From Spirosoma oryzicola (GTDB lineage Bacteria > Bacteroidota > Bacteroidia > Cytophagales > Spirosomataceae), in NCBI RefSeq assembly GCF_021233055.1, contig NZ_CP089538.1, positions 2,248,501 to 2,312,500 on the forward strand: a stretch of DNA of 64,000 nucleotides. The letters run 5' to 3'. Positions 25,469-34,807 of this stretch are shown piece after piece (the stretch's first letter is position 1; each line of letters begins with the position of its first letter). The notes below the pieces were generated by a model. That model was not told the DNA's origin and did no database searches. It worked only from the letters and a program-made list of their open reading frames with translations. The position numbers and the translations under genes are program-made.

Positions 25469-27406
25469 ATGAATACACTATCCATTCCAGCTCCTTTTGC
25501 AACGACCGTAACCATGCGGTTCGCCCCACTTACCAAACGCGACTCGTTCGATCCGGATTCGTGGCCATCGACCCCGCTTCAACCGCTCAGCGCGCAGCCG
25601 GGTTACTGGCAGATTGATGTGGCCGAGCTTGCCTTGAGCGACGGTGATTACGAGTACGAATTCATCCTGGATGACAAAACGGATTCGCCCGTGCCGGACC
25701 CGTACGCTGAAGAAATTGTCCGGTTTGGTGGGTATCGAGGCTTATTTCGCATCCGCGACGGAGTGCGCTGGCGCTGGCCGTTCTCGTGGGCAGATGAATT
25801 GTCCAGTGGCGTTAAACTGCCGGATAACAACCAGATCGTTATCTACGAAATGCCGCTGCGGTGGATGTCCAGCGGACCCGAATTGATCCGTCAGGTAGGC
25901 TTGGGTACCTTCGATCAGGCTATTTTCGCGCACCTCGACCAGTTGGCGGATTTGGGCATCAACACCATCGAACTACTGCCAGTTCAGGATTCGGCGGATA
26001 CGTTGAACTGGGGTTACGGTACGCGCTTCTTTTTTACCACTGACTTTGACATGGGGCCGCCCATCGATCTTAAAGTGTTTATCAAGCAGTGCCATCAGCG
26101 GGGTATTCGGGTGTTTCTCGACGTGGTAATGAATCATGCCCGCGAATGTCCGCTCGAAAAGCTGGCCTTCGACTGGTTTTTCCTGAACAGTCCAAGTGAA
26201 GAGCCGGGACGAGGGCAGGATTGGGGAGCGCGGATGTTTCGGTACCGAAAACGCTTCAACGGCCACTATCCGGCCCGTGAGTTTCATTACCAGATGGCGC
26301 AGTTCTGGATCGAAGAGTACCACATCGACGGCTTTCGGCTGGACGAATTTCAGAGTATCGACAACTGGGACTTTATCCAAACCTTCCGTGAGCGCGCCAC
26401 GGTTCGTTCTAAACAACTGTTTCCCGACCGGCCCTTCCTGGTGATCGCCGAAGATTCCTGGCGTCGTTCGGACATTGTTTACGACAAGCCGGGCAATCCG
26501 TCCGGGCGCAAAGTGGTCGATAGCATGTGGAATTTTTCGTACCGGGACGACATTCGGCAGTTGATGGGTAACGGCATTCAGACCAGCTGGGGGCAGCCGT
26601 CCCGACGCGAACGAATTGTCGCGTTTATATCGGGTCGAAAAACCTGGAACGGGCTGAGTCAGTCTTTTGTGGGTGGCTTCGCAGACCTTTCTCAGAACGT
26701 AAATTACATTACCTCGCACGATGTTGAGAAGCCGGAAGAAGCCCGGTTTATGAATTACCTATTCGGGCAGTTGCTTCGCCAGAAACAACTAGGAGACGGT
26801 TCGGTTGATACCATTCGAACGATTGTCGATACCATTGCCGGGCAGTCGGAGGCAATCATCGCAACGCATGCCGAAGCCCTGGAGCGTGTGCGCAGTGGCT
26901 TTGCTATCCTGATGACGTCGGTTGGCATACCCATGTTGCTGGCGGGCGAAGAATTTGGCGACATCCACGACCTGGATCAAACCGATTACCGCCTGAAAAT
27001 GTCCGATCCGGTTGACTGGCAGCGCCGGACTCAGCCGGGCCACAGCGACCTCTGGAACGCGGTCCGTGCGCTTATCTACCTGCGTACGTCACATCCGGCA
27101 CTACAACGGAATGAAATTGAGTTTTTCTACTTCCATCCAGCGATTGATCAGAATGATAGTACGCGGGTTTTTGCCTACTGCCGAACCAATGGCCGACCGG
27201 TGGGCAGCGAAGGACAGGTCGTTGTCGTTGCCAACTGCGGACCGCACAACTTTGCGCAATTCTGGCTTCCCTGGCCGTGGACGAATACAAGTCAGATAAA
27301 AGAGGTTGGGCCGCCAGCGAAGGGTACACTGCCTACGTTTCCGTTCAATGCCAACAGCGCAAACCTCTCGCTCGGCCCTTATCAGGTACGGGTTTTTACT
27401 ACCTAG
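25469..27406 (+). CDS. Alpha-amylase family glycoside hydrolase (GH13) with N-terminal CBM48-like domain
   Basis: 645 residues from the ATG at 25469 (a TTG lies one codon earlier). The first ~110 residues look like the beta-sandwich (CBM48/E-set) that precedes branching and debranching GH13 enzymes (WQIDVAELALSDGDYEYEFILDD). The catalytic barrel has all four GH13 regions: I DVVMNH (Asp218), II GFRLDEF (nucleophile Asp292), III VIAEDS (acid/base Glu328), IV SHD (Asp418). No signal peptide, so cytosolic and likely acting on glycogen or alpha-glucan. Whether it is a branching, debranching or trehalose-hydrolase type cannot be decided here. No glg genes lie beside it. Confidence 0.9.
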   Translation: MNTLSIPAPFATTVTMRFAPLTKRDSFDPDSWPSTPLQPLSAQPGYWQIDVAELALSDGDYEYEFILDDKTDSPVPDPYAEEIVRFGGYRGLFRIRDGVRWRWPFSWADELSSGVKLPDNNQIVIYEMPLRWMSSGPELIRQVGLGTFDQAIFAHLDQLADLGINTIELLPVQDSADTLNWGYGTRFFFTTDFDMGPPIDLKVFIKQCHQRGIRVFLDVVMNHARECPLEKLAFDWFFLNSPSEEPGRGQDWGARMFRYRKRFNGHYPAREFHYQMAQFWIEEYHIDGFRLDEFQSIDNWDFIQTFRERATVRSKQLFPDRPFLVIAEDSWRRSDIVYDKPGNPSGRKVVDSMWNFSYRDDIRQLMGNGIQTSWGQPSRRERIVAFISGRKTWNGLSQSFVGGFADLSQNVNYITSHDVEKPEEARFMNYLFGQLLRQKQLGDGSVDTIRTIVDTIAGQSEAIIATHAEALERVRSGFAILMTSVGIPMLLAGEEFGDIHDLDQTDYRLKMSDPVDWQRRTQPGHSDLWNAVRALIYLRTSHPALQRNEIEFFYFHPAIDQNDSTRVFAYCRTNGRPVGSEGQVVVVANCGPHNFAQFWLPWPWTNTSQIKEVGPPAKGTLPTFPFNANSANLSLGPYQVRVFTT

Positions 27407-27553
27407 ATCACATGCGCTTTTGTGAACATAAATAGTCCCCAATCCTAAATTAACGGAACGGCGAGAGAGCCAGAGGAAGTAGCTTTTGTTCAACCCGATC
27501 CATGCCAAACGAACGCAGTATGCCAGTGCGGCACGGATCGGATTGACCCCGTG

Positions 27554-28927
27554 TTAGAAGCCTAAATCCTGACGACTGGCCTGATCATTGTTAGGAAAAC
27601 ATTGTCCTGACGGTAGCGAGCTTGGCGCATAGCGACGCAGATCGGGGTCGCGCAGGCCATCCCGCAAAAACGTCACCAAATACGTTTGTTCGCTAGCCGT
27701 CAGATTGAGCGGCTTAAACTCAGTAGCCAGTTGGGCAACCGGTACCTCCTTATTTTCGGGAATAGCCTTGTTCAGATAGTCTACAATCGCTTCCAGACTT
27801 GTAAACGAACCCCCATGCCCGTAAAAGGGTGAGTCTTTCAAATTATAAAGCTGCGGGACTTTAAACTTGTACATATCGGCAGCTTTTCCCGTAAAGCCGC
27901 CACGACCCTTGTGGTCACTCAGGCTGGGATCAGCCTTCACAATGTGAAACTCGCCCAGCGTGCCGTTGCGCAAACTATTCATTCCGAGCGAGTAAAAGCG
28001 CATCGAGTTTAAGGCAGGACCCGTGTGGCAACGCACGCAGCCCGCTTTTCCAAAAAACAAAATGGCTCCTTGCTTCTGCTCGTCCGTCATCGCCTGTACA
28101 TTGCCCCGGAGCCATAGCTGAAAAGGAGCTTTGTTGGTTAATGCCGTTCGGGTATAAGCGGCTATCGCCAGCCCCGCATTGATTTTTGTCTGGTAATCGT
28201 TGGTCCAGTTATCCTTGAAAGCCAGCTGAAAAAGCTGCCGGTACGTATGATTTCCCTGAAAGGCCGACGCCCGCATATCGAGCCGGTGTACATCCTGTGC
28301 TGCAATGGACTCGGTTTCTACACCCTGAAACCCTAGTTTGTTTTTCTCCATCGGTGTGCCTACCGCCCAGAACGCTTCGGTACCCACGTTGGCATGGGTA
28401 GCACCCAATCGTCCGGCCCAGAGCATATTGGTCTGAAAAGCGACATTCAGTGTTGTGGGAGGGCGCAGGGGCAAGGCATCTATTTCGTCGGGTTCATAGC
28501 GGACGTTTCGTCGACGACCTTTACCATCGACACCAAATCCTTCTCCGCCTTCGCCCATGCCCTGTGGTAAGCAAGCCTGAAACCCAGCCTTTGCGTTGTG
28601 ACAACTGGAACAGGAATACGTACCAAAGCCAATGAGTCTAACAGGTTTGCGGCCTAGCGCCGTCTCATGAAACAAAAGTTTGCCCAGGTTGACTTTCGCA
28701 TCGCTGAGCGGGTTGCGGGGATCTTGCGGGATCTGATCATACTCTGTAGACTCCGGTAACCGAAAGAAGGCATTCCCGATGTTGTTGGACGTTTGCTTCA
28801 GTAAAGCTTCTAATTTGTCATCCGAAGGACCTTTTTGCAGAGCATCTACCTGAGGGTGGCAACTGGCCAGAAGAAACAGTAGAGCCGTAGACACCCAGCA
28901 GGATGCCTGATAAATAATGTATTTCAT
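27554..28927 (-). CDS. Di-haem cytochrome c peroxidase/MauG-type lipoprotein
   Basis: 457 residues. Lipobox LLASC (Cys23), then two c-haem sites CSSCH (106-110) and CVRCH (297-301) spaced as in bacterial cytochrome c peroxidases and MauG-like enzymes. Other family features are GKLLFHETALG, NVAFQTNMLWAGR and GRGGFTGKAADMYKFKVPQLYNL. Such enzymes reduce H2O2 in the periplasm with electrons from cytochromes, or oxidise proteins. Which role applies is unclear. Monocistronic by spacing. Confidence 0.9.
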   Translation of the reverse strand: MKYIIYQASCWVSTALLFLLASCHPQVDALQKGPSDDKLEALLKQTSNNIGNAFFRLPESTEYDQIPQDPRNPLSDAKVNLGKLLFHETALGRKPVRLIGFGTYSCSSCHNAKAGFQACLPQGMGEGGEGFGVDGKGRRRNVRYEPDEIDALPLRPPTTLNVAFQTNMLWAGRLGATHANVGTEAFWAVGTPMEKNKLGFQGVETESIAAQDVHRLDMRASAFQGNHTYRQLFQLAFKDNWTNDYQTKINAGLAIAAYTRTALTNKAPFQLWLRGNVQAMTDEQKQGAILFFGKAGCVRCHTGPALNSMRFYSLGMNSLRNGTLGEFHIVKADPSLSDHKGRGGFTGKAADMYKFKVPQLYNLKDSPFYGHGGSFTSLEAIVDYLNKAIPENKEVPVAQLATEFKPLNLTASEQTYLVTFLRDGLRDPDLRRYAPSSLPSGQCFPNNDQASRQDLGF

Positions 28928-29090
28928 GCTTGTAGCGCAAGTTTGGTAGCCTATAGTCTGATTCGGACGGACATGGACTAGTCAGTCTATTTATCCGTCA
29001 ACGCGGTGGGCGACTACCTTGAGAAAGGAAAATGACAGCCAAGCCCGACAACGAATAATTGTCGGATTCGGATGGTAAACGAAGTTCAGG

Positions 29091-29645
29091 TTAGCTAAGA
29101 AGCAGCCCGTTGTTTGGCGGAGGAGCGTGGATAGACGAATAGGACTGCGGGACGACTATTCTGACATCGTCAAAGTCGGGCTGTTGGCTACACTCGTAGC
29201 AAAGAACCCGGAGCGATTGTCGCTCCGGTGGTGAATACTCGCTGATTATCAGCTTGATCAGTTTTCGCGTTTTATGAGTAGCGTAATCCCAATCGGTAAG
29301 ATAATCTTCCAGAAAGGAAAGCAGATCTGGATCACCGAAGCGAGCGTTCTTGGTTTCTAGGCAAAGCAATACCAAAGCCTTATCGTGGACTTCCAGCCGG
29401 ATTGGCTCGTAATAAGCGGACCGGTACGAAAAGCCTCTGTCGGTTATAGCGGGCCTGGACGCCTGGTCTGGTGAGTTTGGTAACGCTACGTTAAATTCAA
29501 CCAGACTATCGGTTGAGCGATACATGGTTAAGTCGTGAGCAAGCGTCTTTTCCTGTTGCCACTGATACACATTCCATACGAAAGTAACCGCTAGCGTATG
29601 GAGCAGGAGTAACCCAGACAGCAGGATGGCAACAATCGTTTTCAC
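29091..29645 (-). CDS. Membrane-anchored protein of unknown function
   Basis: 184 residues starting at a GTG (29645). One N-terminal hydrophobic helix (IVAILLSGLLLLHTLAVTFVW) serves as anchor or uncleaved signal; the rest is a soluble domain with a CxxC-like pair (LRVLCYECSQQPD). I recognise no family. Length and composition fit a real gene; isolated between a di-haem peroxidase and a DUF5009 gene. Confidence 0.6.
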   Translation of the reverse strand: MKTIVAILLSGLLLLHTLAVTFVWNVYQWQQEKTLAHDLTMYRSTDSLVEFNVALPNSPDQASRPAITDRGFSYRSAYYEPIRLEVHDKALVLLCLETKNARFGDPDLLSFLEDYLTDWDYATHKTRKLIKLIISEYSPPERQSLRVLCYECSQQPDFDDVRIVVPQSYSSIHAPPPNNGLLLS

Positions 29646-29851
29646 TCGTAGGCTGCAGGAACGTGGCGGTTATGATGGTACCCGAAGCGCATGGCGCATA
29701 CCTATTTCCTGGCAAAAATGAGGCCATTTGCCGAATCTCGCAGAGAAGACTGGAAGATAGCGCTACGAGGAAAACCAGTACCGTTTACAGTTTTCTGCCA
29801 CCGACGAAGCCGCTTTTGTGTTAAGAATCAATGGTAGTTTTGCCGCTCTAA

Positions 29852-29880
29852 AAGCAGAAAGGCTGCCAACATGGGCAGCC
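29852..29880 (-). terminator. Probable terminator for the DUF5009 gene
   Basis: Minus strand: GGCTGCC, 6-base loop, GGCAGCC (29861-29880), then TTTCTGCTTTT. It lies 26 bases after the DUF5009 stop. Confidence 0.6.
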
Positions 29881-29905
29881 CGATCTGTACAACGAAACGA
29901 AAATG

Positions 29906-31063
29906 TTAGACACGTAAAAACGTTTTTTTCTTGTAAAGAAAGTACAGAAAAGCCCACTTCGCGGCTAGGAGGGCGATTACACCACCCACTTCCCGAACGG
30001 CCTCGGAATGGGACAGCTTCAGAAGCCCGCCAAAAAAGAACTGGGCTGCGTAGCCGAAATCAATAAATTCAACGGCCAGATAAATCAGGATGGAGTTCAT
30101 GCCGATTATGGTAAAGAAAAACGTCCAGCCTTTGATACCTTTCACGTCGATCACCCAGTAAAACAAAGCCAGGAGCGACAAACTCAAACCGCCGGTAACC
30201 AGCACGAACGAACTCGTCCACAGGTTTTTGTTGATGGGGAAAACAAAGTTCCAGAGCCAGCCGAGTGCAACAAGCGATAGGCCCGCGCCGAGCAACTGTA
30301 GCGCTTTCTTTGGGCCGGACTTGTACTGTGTACGTAGGTAATTACCGGCAAAAATTCCCAGCAGGGCGTTGCCGATAGCCGGAATGGTTGAAAACAGCCC
30401 CTCCGGGTCATGGATGGTTTTGTACAAGTGACCTGGTACCAACAGACGGTCGATGTAGCTAGCCAGATTACATTCCATCGTCAACACACCCGCTCCGCAA
30501 CCCGGTACGGGAATTAGTTTCATCGCTGCCCAGTAGCCGAGCAGAATACCCACAAACCAGATGTACTGCATCCGGGGCCGAGCGTACAAATAAATCAGTT
30601 GGGCAAACATGCCCGCCAGGCCAATGCGTCCCAATACGCTCGGGAAACGCATGTCGTGAATGGCTTTGGTGAATAAGCCGTTGTTGTAAATGATACCCAG
30701 CACGACCAGAATAAGGCCCCGGCTGATCACCTTCCGGGCGATCTCTGCTTTGTCGGCCCCTCTGTCCAGACGCGACCCGATGGAAAAAGGCGTCGAAACG
30801 CCCGCCATAAATAGAAAGAGGGGAAAGATCAGGTCGTAGGCGCGAAAGCCGTTCCAGTCCGGATGCGTAAACTGGTCGGCCAGCAGCACGGCCCATGCCC
30901 AGCCGGTCGTTTTCGCGAGCGCATGAAAGACTTCTTCGCCACCCATGATCCAGAACATGTCGAAGCCGCGTAAGGTGTCCAGAGAGAGTAGCCGTTTGAC
31001 GGGGGCGGGTTGGGCAACGGCGGGTTCTACCGACGCACTTGAGCTAGTTAGATGTGTTTGCAT
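29906..31063 (-). CDS. DUF5009/NagX-type membrane acyltransferase
   Basis: 385 residues, about ten hydrophobic helices. The opening RLLSLDTLRGFDMFWIMGGEE and FPLFLFMAGVSTPFSIGSR are characteristic of the heparan-alpha-glucosaminide N-acetyltransferase (HGSNAT/NagX, COG4299) family of membrane acetyltransferases. In bacteria they are thought to act on amino sugars, but a substrate is not established for this group. No sugar-catabolic operon is contiguous with it: a 367-base gap separates it from the apiose locus. Confidence 0.88.
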   Translation of the reverse strand: MQTHLTSSSASVEPAVAQPAPVKRLLSLDTLRGFDMFWIMGGEEVFHALAKTTGWAWAVLLADQFTHPDWNGFRAYDLIFPLFLFMAGVSTPFSIGSRLDRGADKAEIARKVISRGLILVVLGIIYNNGLFTKAIHDMRFPSVLGRIGLAGMFAQLIYLYARPRMQYIWFVGILLGYWAAMKLIPVPGCGAGVLTMECNLASYIDRLLVPGHLYKTIHDPEGLFSTIPAIGNALLGIFAGNYLRTQYKSGPKKALQLLGAGLSLVALGWLWNFVFPINKNLWTSSFVLVTGGLSLSLLALFYWVIDVKGIKGWTFFFTIIGMNSILIYLAVEFIDFGYAAQFFFGGLLKLSHSEAVREVGGVIALLAAKWAFLYFLYKKKTFLRV

Positions 31064-31430
31064 ACGAACGACTTGGTTGTTTTGGCTTGTTTAGGGGTCA
31101 GCGAATGAGGATGCTTCGAGCGATTGGCATGAGCCAATTGGTTTGAAAAGCCAATATAGCAGAATCGGGTAAAGCAAAAGCAGTTCGCGGGCGAAATGGA
31201 AGAAATTGCTGCCCTGTGAATCAAAGAAGTAAGTCGCTAGCACCAAAGAGCGGGTAAATCCGCTCTGATTCGCTGAGTGGATCAGCCATCAACAGATTGG
31301 CAAACCGTTGAAAGAAGTTCTTTGCTGAGCAGTGTATTAGAGAGTCCGATGAATGACGGGTCGGTCGTGCGGACTGGAAGTCCGCGTTACGTGGGTTGTA
31401 CGTTGCGCTTCTAGTAACTGGTCATTAAGA
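31064..31430. other. Intergenic region between DUF5009 gene and apiose locus
   Basis: 367 bases. The first part (31091-31288) contains a coding-like stretch on the minus strand (separate entry). The 31289-31430 part has no recognised feature; a GC-rich imperfect repeat GGTCGGTCGTGCGGACTGGAAGTCCG occupies 31359-31384 (GGACT/AGTCC hairpin) and might stop the minus-strand operon ending at 31431. Confidence 0.4.
31091..31288 (-). pseudogene. Possible C-terminal remnant of a membrane protein
   Basis: The minus frame from 31288 to the TAA at 31091-31093 reads LVLATYFFDSQGSNFFHFAR then ELLLLYPILLYWLF and KPIGSC, a composition that looks like a transmembrane protein end. There is no start codon in a plausible place and a stop lies just upstream. 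It could be chance; 66 open codons are not rare. Read it as a candidate only. Confidence 0.25.
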
Positions 31431-32432
31431 CTAGCGATGAATAAACTCGTTGACGTTGGCCTGGGTAATTCGCAGTAGCCCTGTGTTTACAGAGGTAGGT
31501 ACATTGGTAATGCCAGCCTGGGCATCGTGGGCCGACAGGCGGTTGGTCTGGTGAACCATGTCGTACAGAAACTGCGCGCCGTACCAGGTGAAAAGTTCGC
31601 GTTTTTGCCCGGCCAGCATCTGAATGACACCTTCCCGGACGAGTTGCAGGTGTTCCGGCTCCCAATCGACGGTCGTGACTTTTACTTTACCAACCCGACC
31701 CGCTTCTTTCACAGCCAGTCCGATACCGGGGCCGGAGTTGGAATCGAAACCACACAAACCGGCCAAGTCGGGGTGGGCGCTGAGCAGGTTAGACGTGATG
31801 CGGGCGGCTTCTTCGACGTTGGATCTGTCATCGAATTTGCCAACAACTTCAATCCCCGGATAGTCTTTGATGACATCGAGCAAACCCCGGAAGCCGGTTT
31901 CCATGCTGTTCAAACCGAAAATACCCAGGTACGCAATCTTTCCTTTGCCGCCGAGCAGTCGTACCATTTCGCGACCCTGCATCTGCCCAATTTCATACCA
32001 GTCCGTGCCGAGAAACGCGTGACGCTTCGAATTTGGAATGTCGGAATCATATACGACCGTTGGAATACCCGCAGCAACGGCTTTGTCGATAACGGGGCCA
32101 ATGGCGGGGTCGGTGCCGTTAATAAGCAAGCCGGAAGGTCGGGTTCCGATCACTTCTTCAATGATATTAATCTGAGCGGGGACATCCCACTCGGCGGGGC
32201 CGAGCACCGAAACGTTTACCCCATGTTTCGCACCCCATCGTTTGAAGGCGGCCTGATCGTGGTTAATGTACATCGGCATCGTAACGGCGGTCGTTACCAT
32301 CACGTATTCTTCATCCGCGCCCAGAGCGGTAGAGTCTGAGACGGTATTCAGTGCCGTTGTCGTCGATGCCTGACGGGGTGGTAGCTCGCAGGCAGCAAGG
32401 CTTAACAGGCTAAGTAGCAGTAGTTTTTTCAT
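31431..32432 (-). CDS. Sugar ABC transporter substrate-binding lipoprotein (Rbs-type)
   Basis: 333 residues. Lipobox SLAAC (Cys15), then a type 1 periplasmic-binding fold (GLLINGTDPAIGPVIDKAVAAGIPTVVYDSD, GLCGFDSNSGPGIGLAVKEAG, TTVDWEPEHLQLVREG) of the ribose/apiose-binding class. As last gene of the minus operon it overlaps the permease gene by 4 bases (ATGA). The ATPase that should complete the importer is the second gene of the divergent operon (38771). In a D-apiose locus this would be the apiose-binding protein. In Bacteroidota, where TonB/Sus import is the rule, a carbohydrate ABC importer is less usual. Confidence 0.88.
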   Translation of the reverse strand: MKKLLLLSLLSLAACELPPRQASTTTALNTVSDSTALGADEEYVMVTTAVTMPMYINHDQAAFKRWGAKHGVNVSVLGPAEWDVPAQINIIEEVIGTRPSGLLINGTDPAIGPVIDKAVAAGIPTVVYDSDIPNSKRHAFLGTDWYEIGQMQGREMVRLLGGKGKIAYLGIFGLNSMETGFRGLLDVIKDYPGIEVVGKFDDRSNVEEAARITSNLLSAHPDLAGLCGFDSNSGPGIGLAVKEAGRVGKVKVTTVDWEPEHLQLVREGVIQMLAGQKRELFTWYGAQFLYDMVHQTNRLSAHDAQAGITNVPTSVNTGLLRITQANVNEFIHR

Positions 32433-33373
32433 GCTAAGGCTCCCCGTTTTTGCAGGGCTTTATCGCTCCAGACAGCGGCTATCAAGATGAGTCCCAGAAT
32501 AATATCCTGCCAGTAACCGGACACTCGGGTCAGCACCATGACGTTACTGACCAGTCCCATAAACATAGCCCCGAGCAGTGCGCCGATAATTTTACCGTGT
32601 CCTCCCGACAAACTGGCTCCGCCCAGGATTACGGCGGTGATAACGCGTAACTCCAACCCCCGGCCCGCCGTCGGCAGGGCTGTGCCAAGCCGGGATGCTA
32701 ACAACATACCCGCAACACCGGCCAGAACGGAGGTCAGTACAAATCCCCACAGTTTCATGCGTTTGACCCGAATGCCTGATAAGTCAGCGGCTTGCTCGTT
32801 GCCCCCGATGTAGTAGTAGCGCCGAAAAAACACGGTTTTATTCATCAGAAAAGCGAACGTACCGACAATCAGGAGCATGTACCAGACGGGCATCTGAATA
32901 CCCAGCAGCCTCGATTGACTGAGGGCGTTGAACCAGTAGGGAAGGTTCTGAATACCGGAGCCGCTGATGAGCAGGGCACCTCCACGTACAATGCCCATCA
33001 TCGCCAGGGTTTGAATCATGGGATTGATGCCCTGGTAGGCGATGAGGTAGCCATTGACTGCGCCAATAAGTCCGGCACCGATCAAGGTTAAGACTACGGC
33101 GACAGGAACGGGAATGCCATACACCATCATTGTGTAAGCGGCAATGCCCCCCGAAAAGGCGACGACGGACCCAACCGATAAGTCAAAAACACCCGCAATC
33201 AGGAGCAACATCATCCCGACGGCCACGATCGTGTCGATGCTGAGGTTCAGAAGCAGCTGGCTCCAGTTGCCGAATGTTGGGAAGGTCTGTGGAAATACCA
33301 GGGCTGCGCCAAGGCCAATCAGCACGATGGTCAGCGTGAGTGAATAGGTGCGTTCCTGAACAAGTTGGCGCAT
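32429..33373 (-). CDS. Sugar ABC transporter permease (RbsC-like)
   Basis: 314 residues with eight to ten hydrophobic helices and the RbsC/BPD_transp_2 landmarks GVFDLSVGSVVAFSGG, GINPMIQTLAMMGIVRGGALL, and AVILGGASLSGGHGKIIGALLGA (EAA-like loop). It forms the inner-membrane channel of a pentose-type importer. Overlaps the binding-protein gene by 4 bases; the GH140 gene ends 13 bases upstream. Only one permease is encoded, so a homodimer is expected. Confidence 0.93.
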   Translation of the reverse strand: MRQLVQERTYSLTLTIVLIGLGAALVFPQTFPTFGNWSQLLLNLSIDTIVAVGMMLLLIAGVFDLSVGSVVAFSGGIAAYTMMVYGIPVPVAVVLTLIGAGLIGAVNGYLIAYQGINPMIQTLAMMGIVRGGALLISGSGIQNLPYWFNALSQSRLLGIQMPVWYMLLIVGTFAFLMNKTVFFRRYYYIGGNEQAADLSGIRVKRMKLWGFVLTSVLAGVAGMLLASRLGTALPTAGRGLELRVITAVILGGASLSGGHGKIIGALLGAMFMGLVSNVMVLTRVSGYWQDIILGLILIAAVWSDKALQKRGALA

Positions 33374-33385
33374 AGGAAGCTGATG

Positions 33386-34774
33386 TTATAGAGGTGCGTA
33401 CTGTTTGGCCGCATCATCGAGGATCAGCACCCAATCCTGCCCGTAACCCTTCGAGGGGGGCGTAAATGACTTGGGCTGCTGGTTGTCGAACGTACCCGCC
33501 GACTGACTTTTTCCCGAACGCGGGTCGTACCAGGTAGCGGTAACGGTTTTCCCCGAAATCTTACCGGGGTTTACCGTAAACGGCTTTCCAACTGTAGTGT
33601 ACACAAAAGCGTAATCCTTACCGCGCGTGGCCTGAATGCGCTCCGCCGGACTCAGGTTGTTTTCAACGATCAGCGATTGATCCGGTACGCGATCCAGCAA
33701 AGGGCGGGCGGTCATTAACGTTCGAACGTGCTTCATCTGCTTGGCACCGGGCAGATCGAGCGCTTCGGGCCAGAACAGATGCGGATTGTTGACCGATGGC
33801 CGTTTCGAACTGTACATCTGCCAGATGTCGTGACAACCGTACGTATGCCCGTGCGCTCCCGCAAACAGATCCTGGTACGCATACAAGCGTACATCATACG
33901 CGTTGGACGTGCCCAGATCTTTGGCGTTGAAACAGACCGGATGATCTTCGTAAATTGGTTCGGCATCCATCGTCGGCTTGGTCGGCTGGCGGTTGTACGA
34001 TACGCTGATGTTGTCGTAGATGGGCGTAAACCGGCAGTGCCCGTTCTGGTGCATGTTGAAGTCAAACCAGGGCTCGTTCTGAAACCACTTGGCCGCTCCA
34101 CCGTCGAGTCCGTTCGGTTGTGAGTGATAGGATAGCAACGCGTTAGCGGCTCCGCCAACGCCGTCCTGAATCCCCTCGGCCATGGCCCGCCAGACGGCTA
34201 CATCCTGCGAACCATCGCGCGGATTGCGGTCGCCCCCTAAAATCCAGACAATGTTCTCCCGGTTTTTGTAGCGATTGCCGAGAAAGCGCCCGTACGTACG
34301 AGCGTTGGTAGGATTGAAAATTTCCGGTCCTTTCCCCCAGGTGCTTTTAAACAGTTTGTCCCCCCAGGTTGGCAGAAACCCGATAACGATACCGTACTGA
34401 GCCGCTTTGTCAACGATATAATCGACGTGCTTGAAATACGCTTCGTTGGGTTTCGTCGGGTCGTAGTCGCTAAGGGGGGTGTCTCCGTAGGGGTTTGGTT
34501 CGTTCAAACCGTCAAATTCCGCCAGAGCCACGGCCTGCACTACCGTAAAACCCTGTTCAGCCCGCTTTTTCAGGTACTGATCCGCTTCTTCGCGATTCAA
34601 CCGGTGAAACAGTTCCCAGGCCGTATCACCCAGCCAGAAAAAAGGTTTACCATTCTGGTGAACCAGGTAGCGTTTGTTGTCAGACACTTTCAGGCGACCG
34701 TTGGTAAACGGCTGCTGCGCCAGCAATTGATCCTGAATACACAAGAACAGCATCAGCAAAACGAAATTTTTCAT
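33386..34774 (-). CDS. Exported GH140 (apiosidase-family) glycoside hydrolase, DUF4038 type
   Basis: 462 residues with signal peptide (MKNFVLLMLFLCIQDQLLAQ). DUF4038 catalytic barrel begins at YLVHQNGKPFFWLGDTAWEL and shows NIVWILGGDRNP with Asp182 and TMDAEPIYEDHP with Glu272, positions close to the acid/base and nucleophile of BT1012, the founding GH140 apiosidase that cuts apiosyl bonds in rhamnogalacturonan II. The C-terminus (from about 375) is the small beta domain often called putative collagen-binding (DUF5605-like). In the minus operon between ApnO-like and permease genes. Relation to the second GH140 at 40244 is discussed as a finding. Confidence 0.87.
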   Translation of the reverse strand: MKNFVLLMLFLCIQDQLLAQQPFTNGRLKVSDNKRYLVHQNGKPFFWLGDTAWELFHRLNREEADQYLKKRAEQGFTVVQAVALAEFDGLNEPNPYGDTPLSDYDPTKPNEAYFKHVDYIVDKAAQYGIVIGFLPTWGDKLFKSTWGKGPEIFNPTNARTYGRFLGNRYKNRENIVWILGGDRNPRDGSQDVAVWRAMAEGIQDGVGGAANALLSYHSQPNGLDGGAAKWFQNEPWFDFNMHQNGHCRFTPIYDNISVSYNRQPTKPTMDAEPIYEDHPVCFNAKDLGTSNAYDVRLYAYQDLFAGAHGHTYGCHDIWQMYSSKRPSVNNPHLFWPEALDLPGAKQMKHVRTLMTARPLLDRVPDQSLIVENNLSPAERIQATRGKDYAFVYTTVGKPFTVNPGKISGKTVTATWYDPRSGKSQSAGTFDNQQPKSFTPPSKGYGQDWVLILDDAAKQYAPL

Positions 34775-34807
34775 GGGTCTAGGAATAGTCGTTAGCGGAC
34801 AGAGCGG

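Noticed and set aside
25973..26719. 248-residue minus-strand ORF inside the GH13 gene
   Set aside because: Antisense shadow of a gene with intact catalytic motifs.
31527..32339. 270-residue plus-strand ORF opposite the ABC binding protein
   Set aside because: Antisense shadow; no motif and atypical composition.
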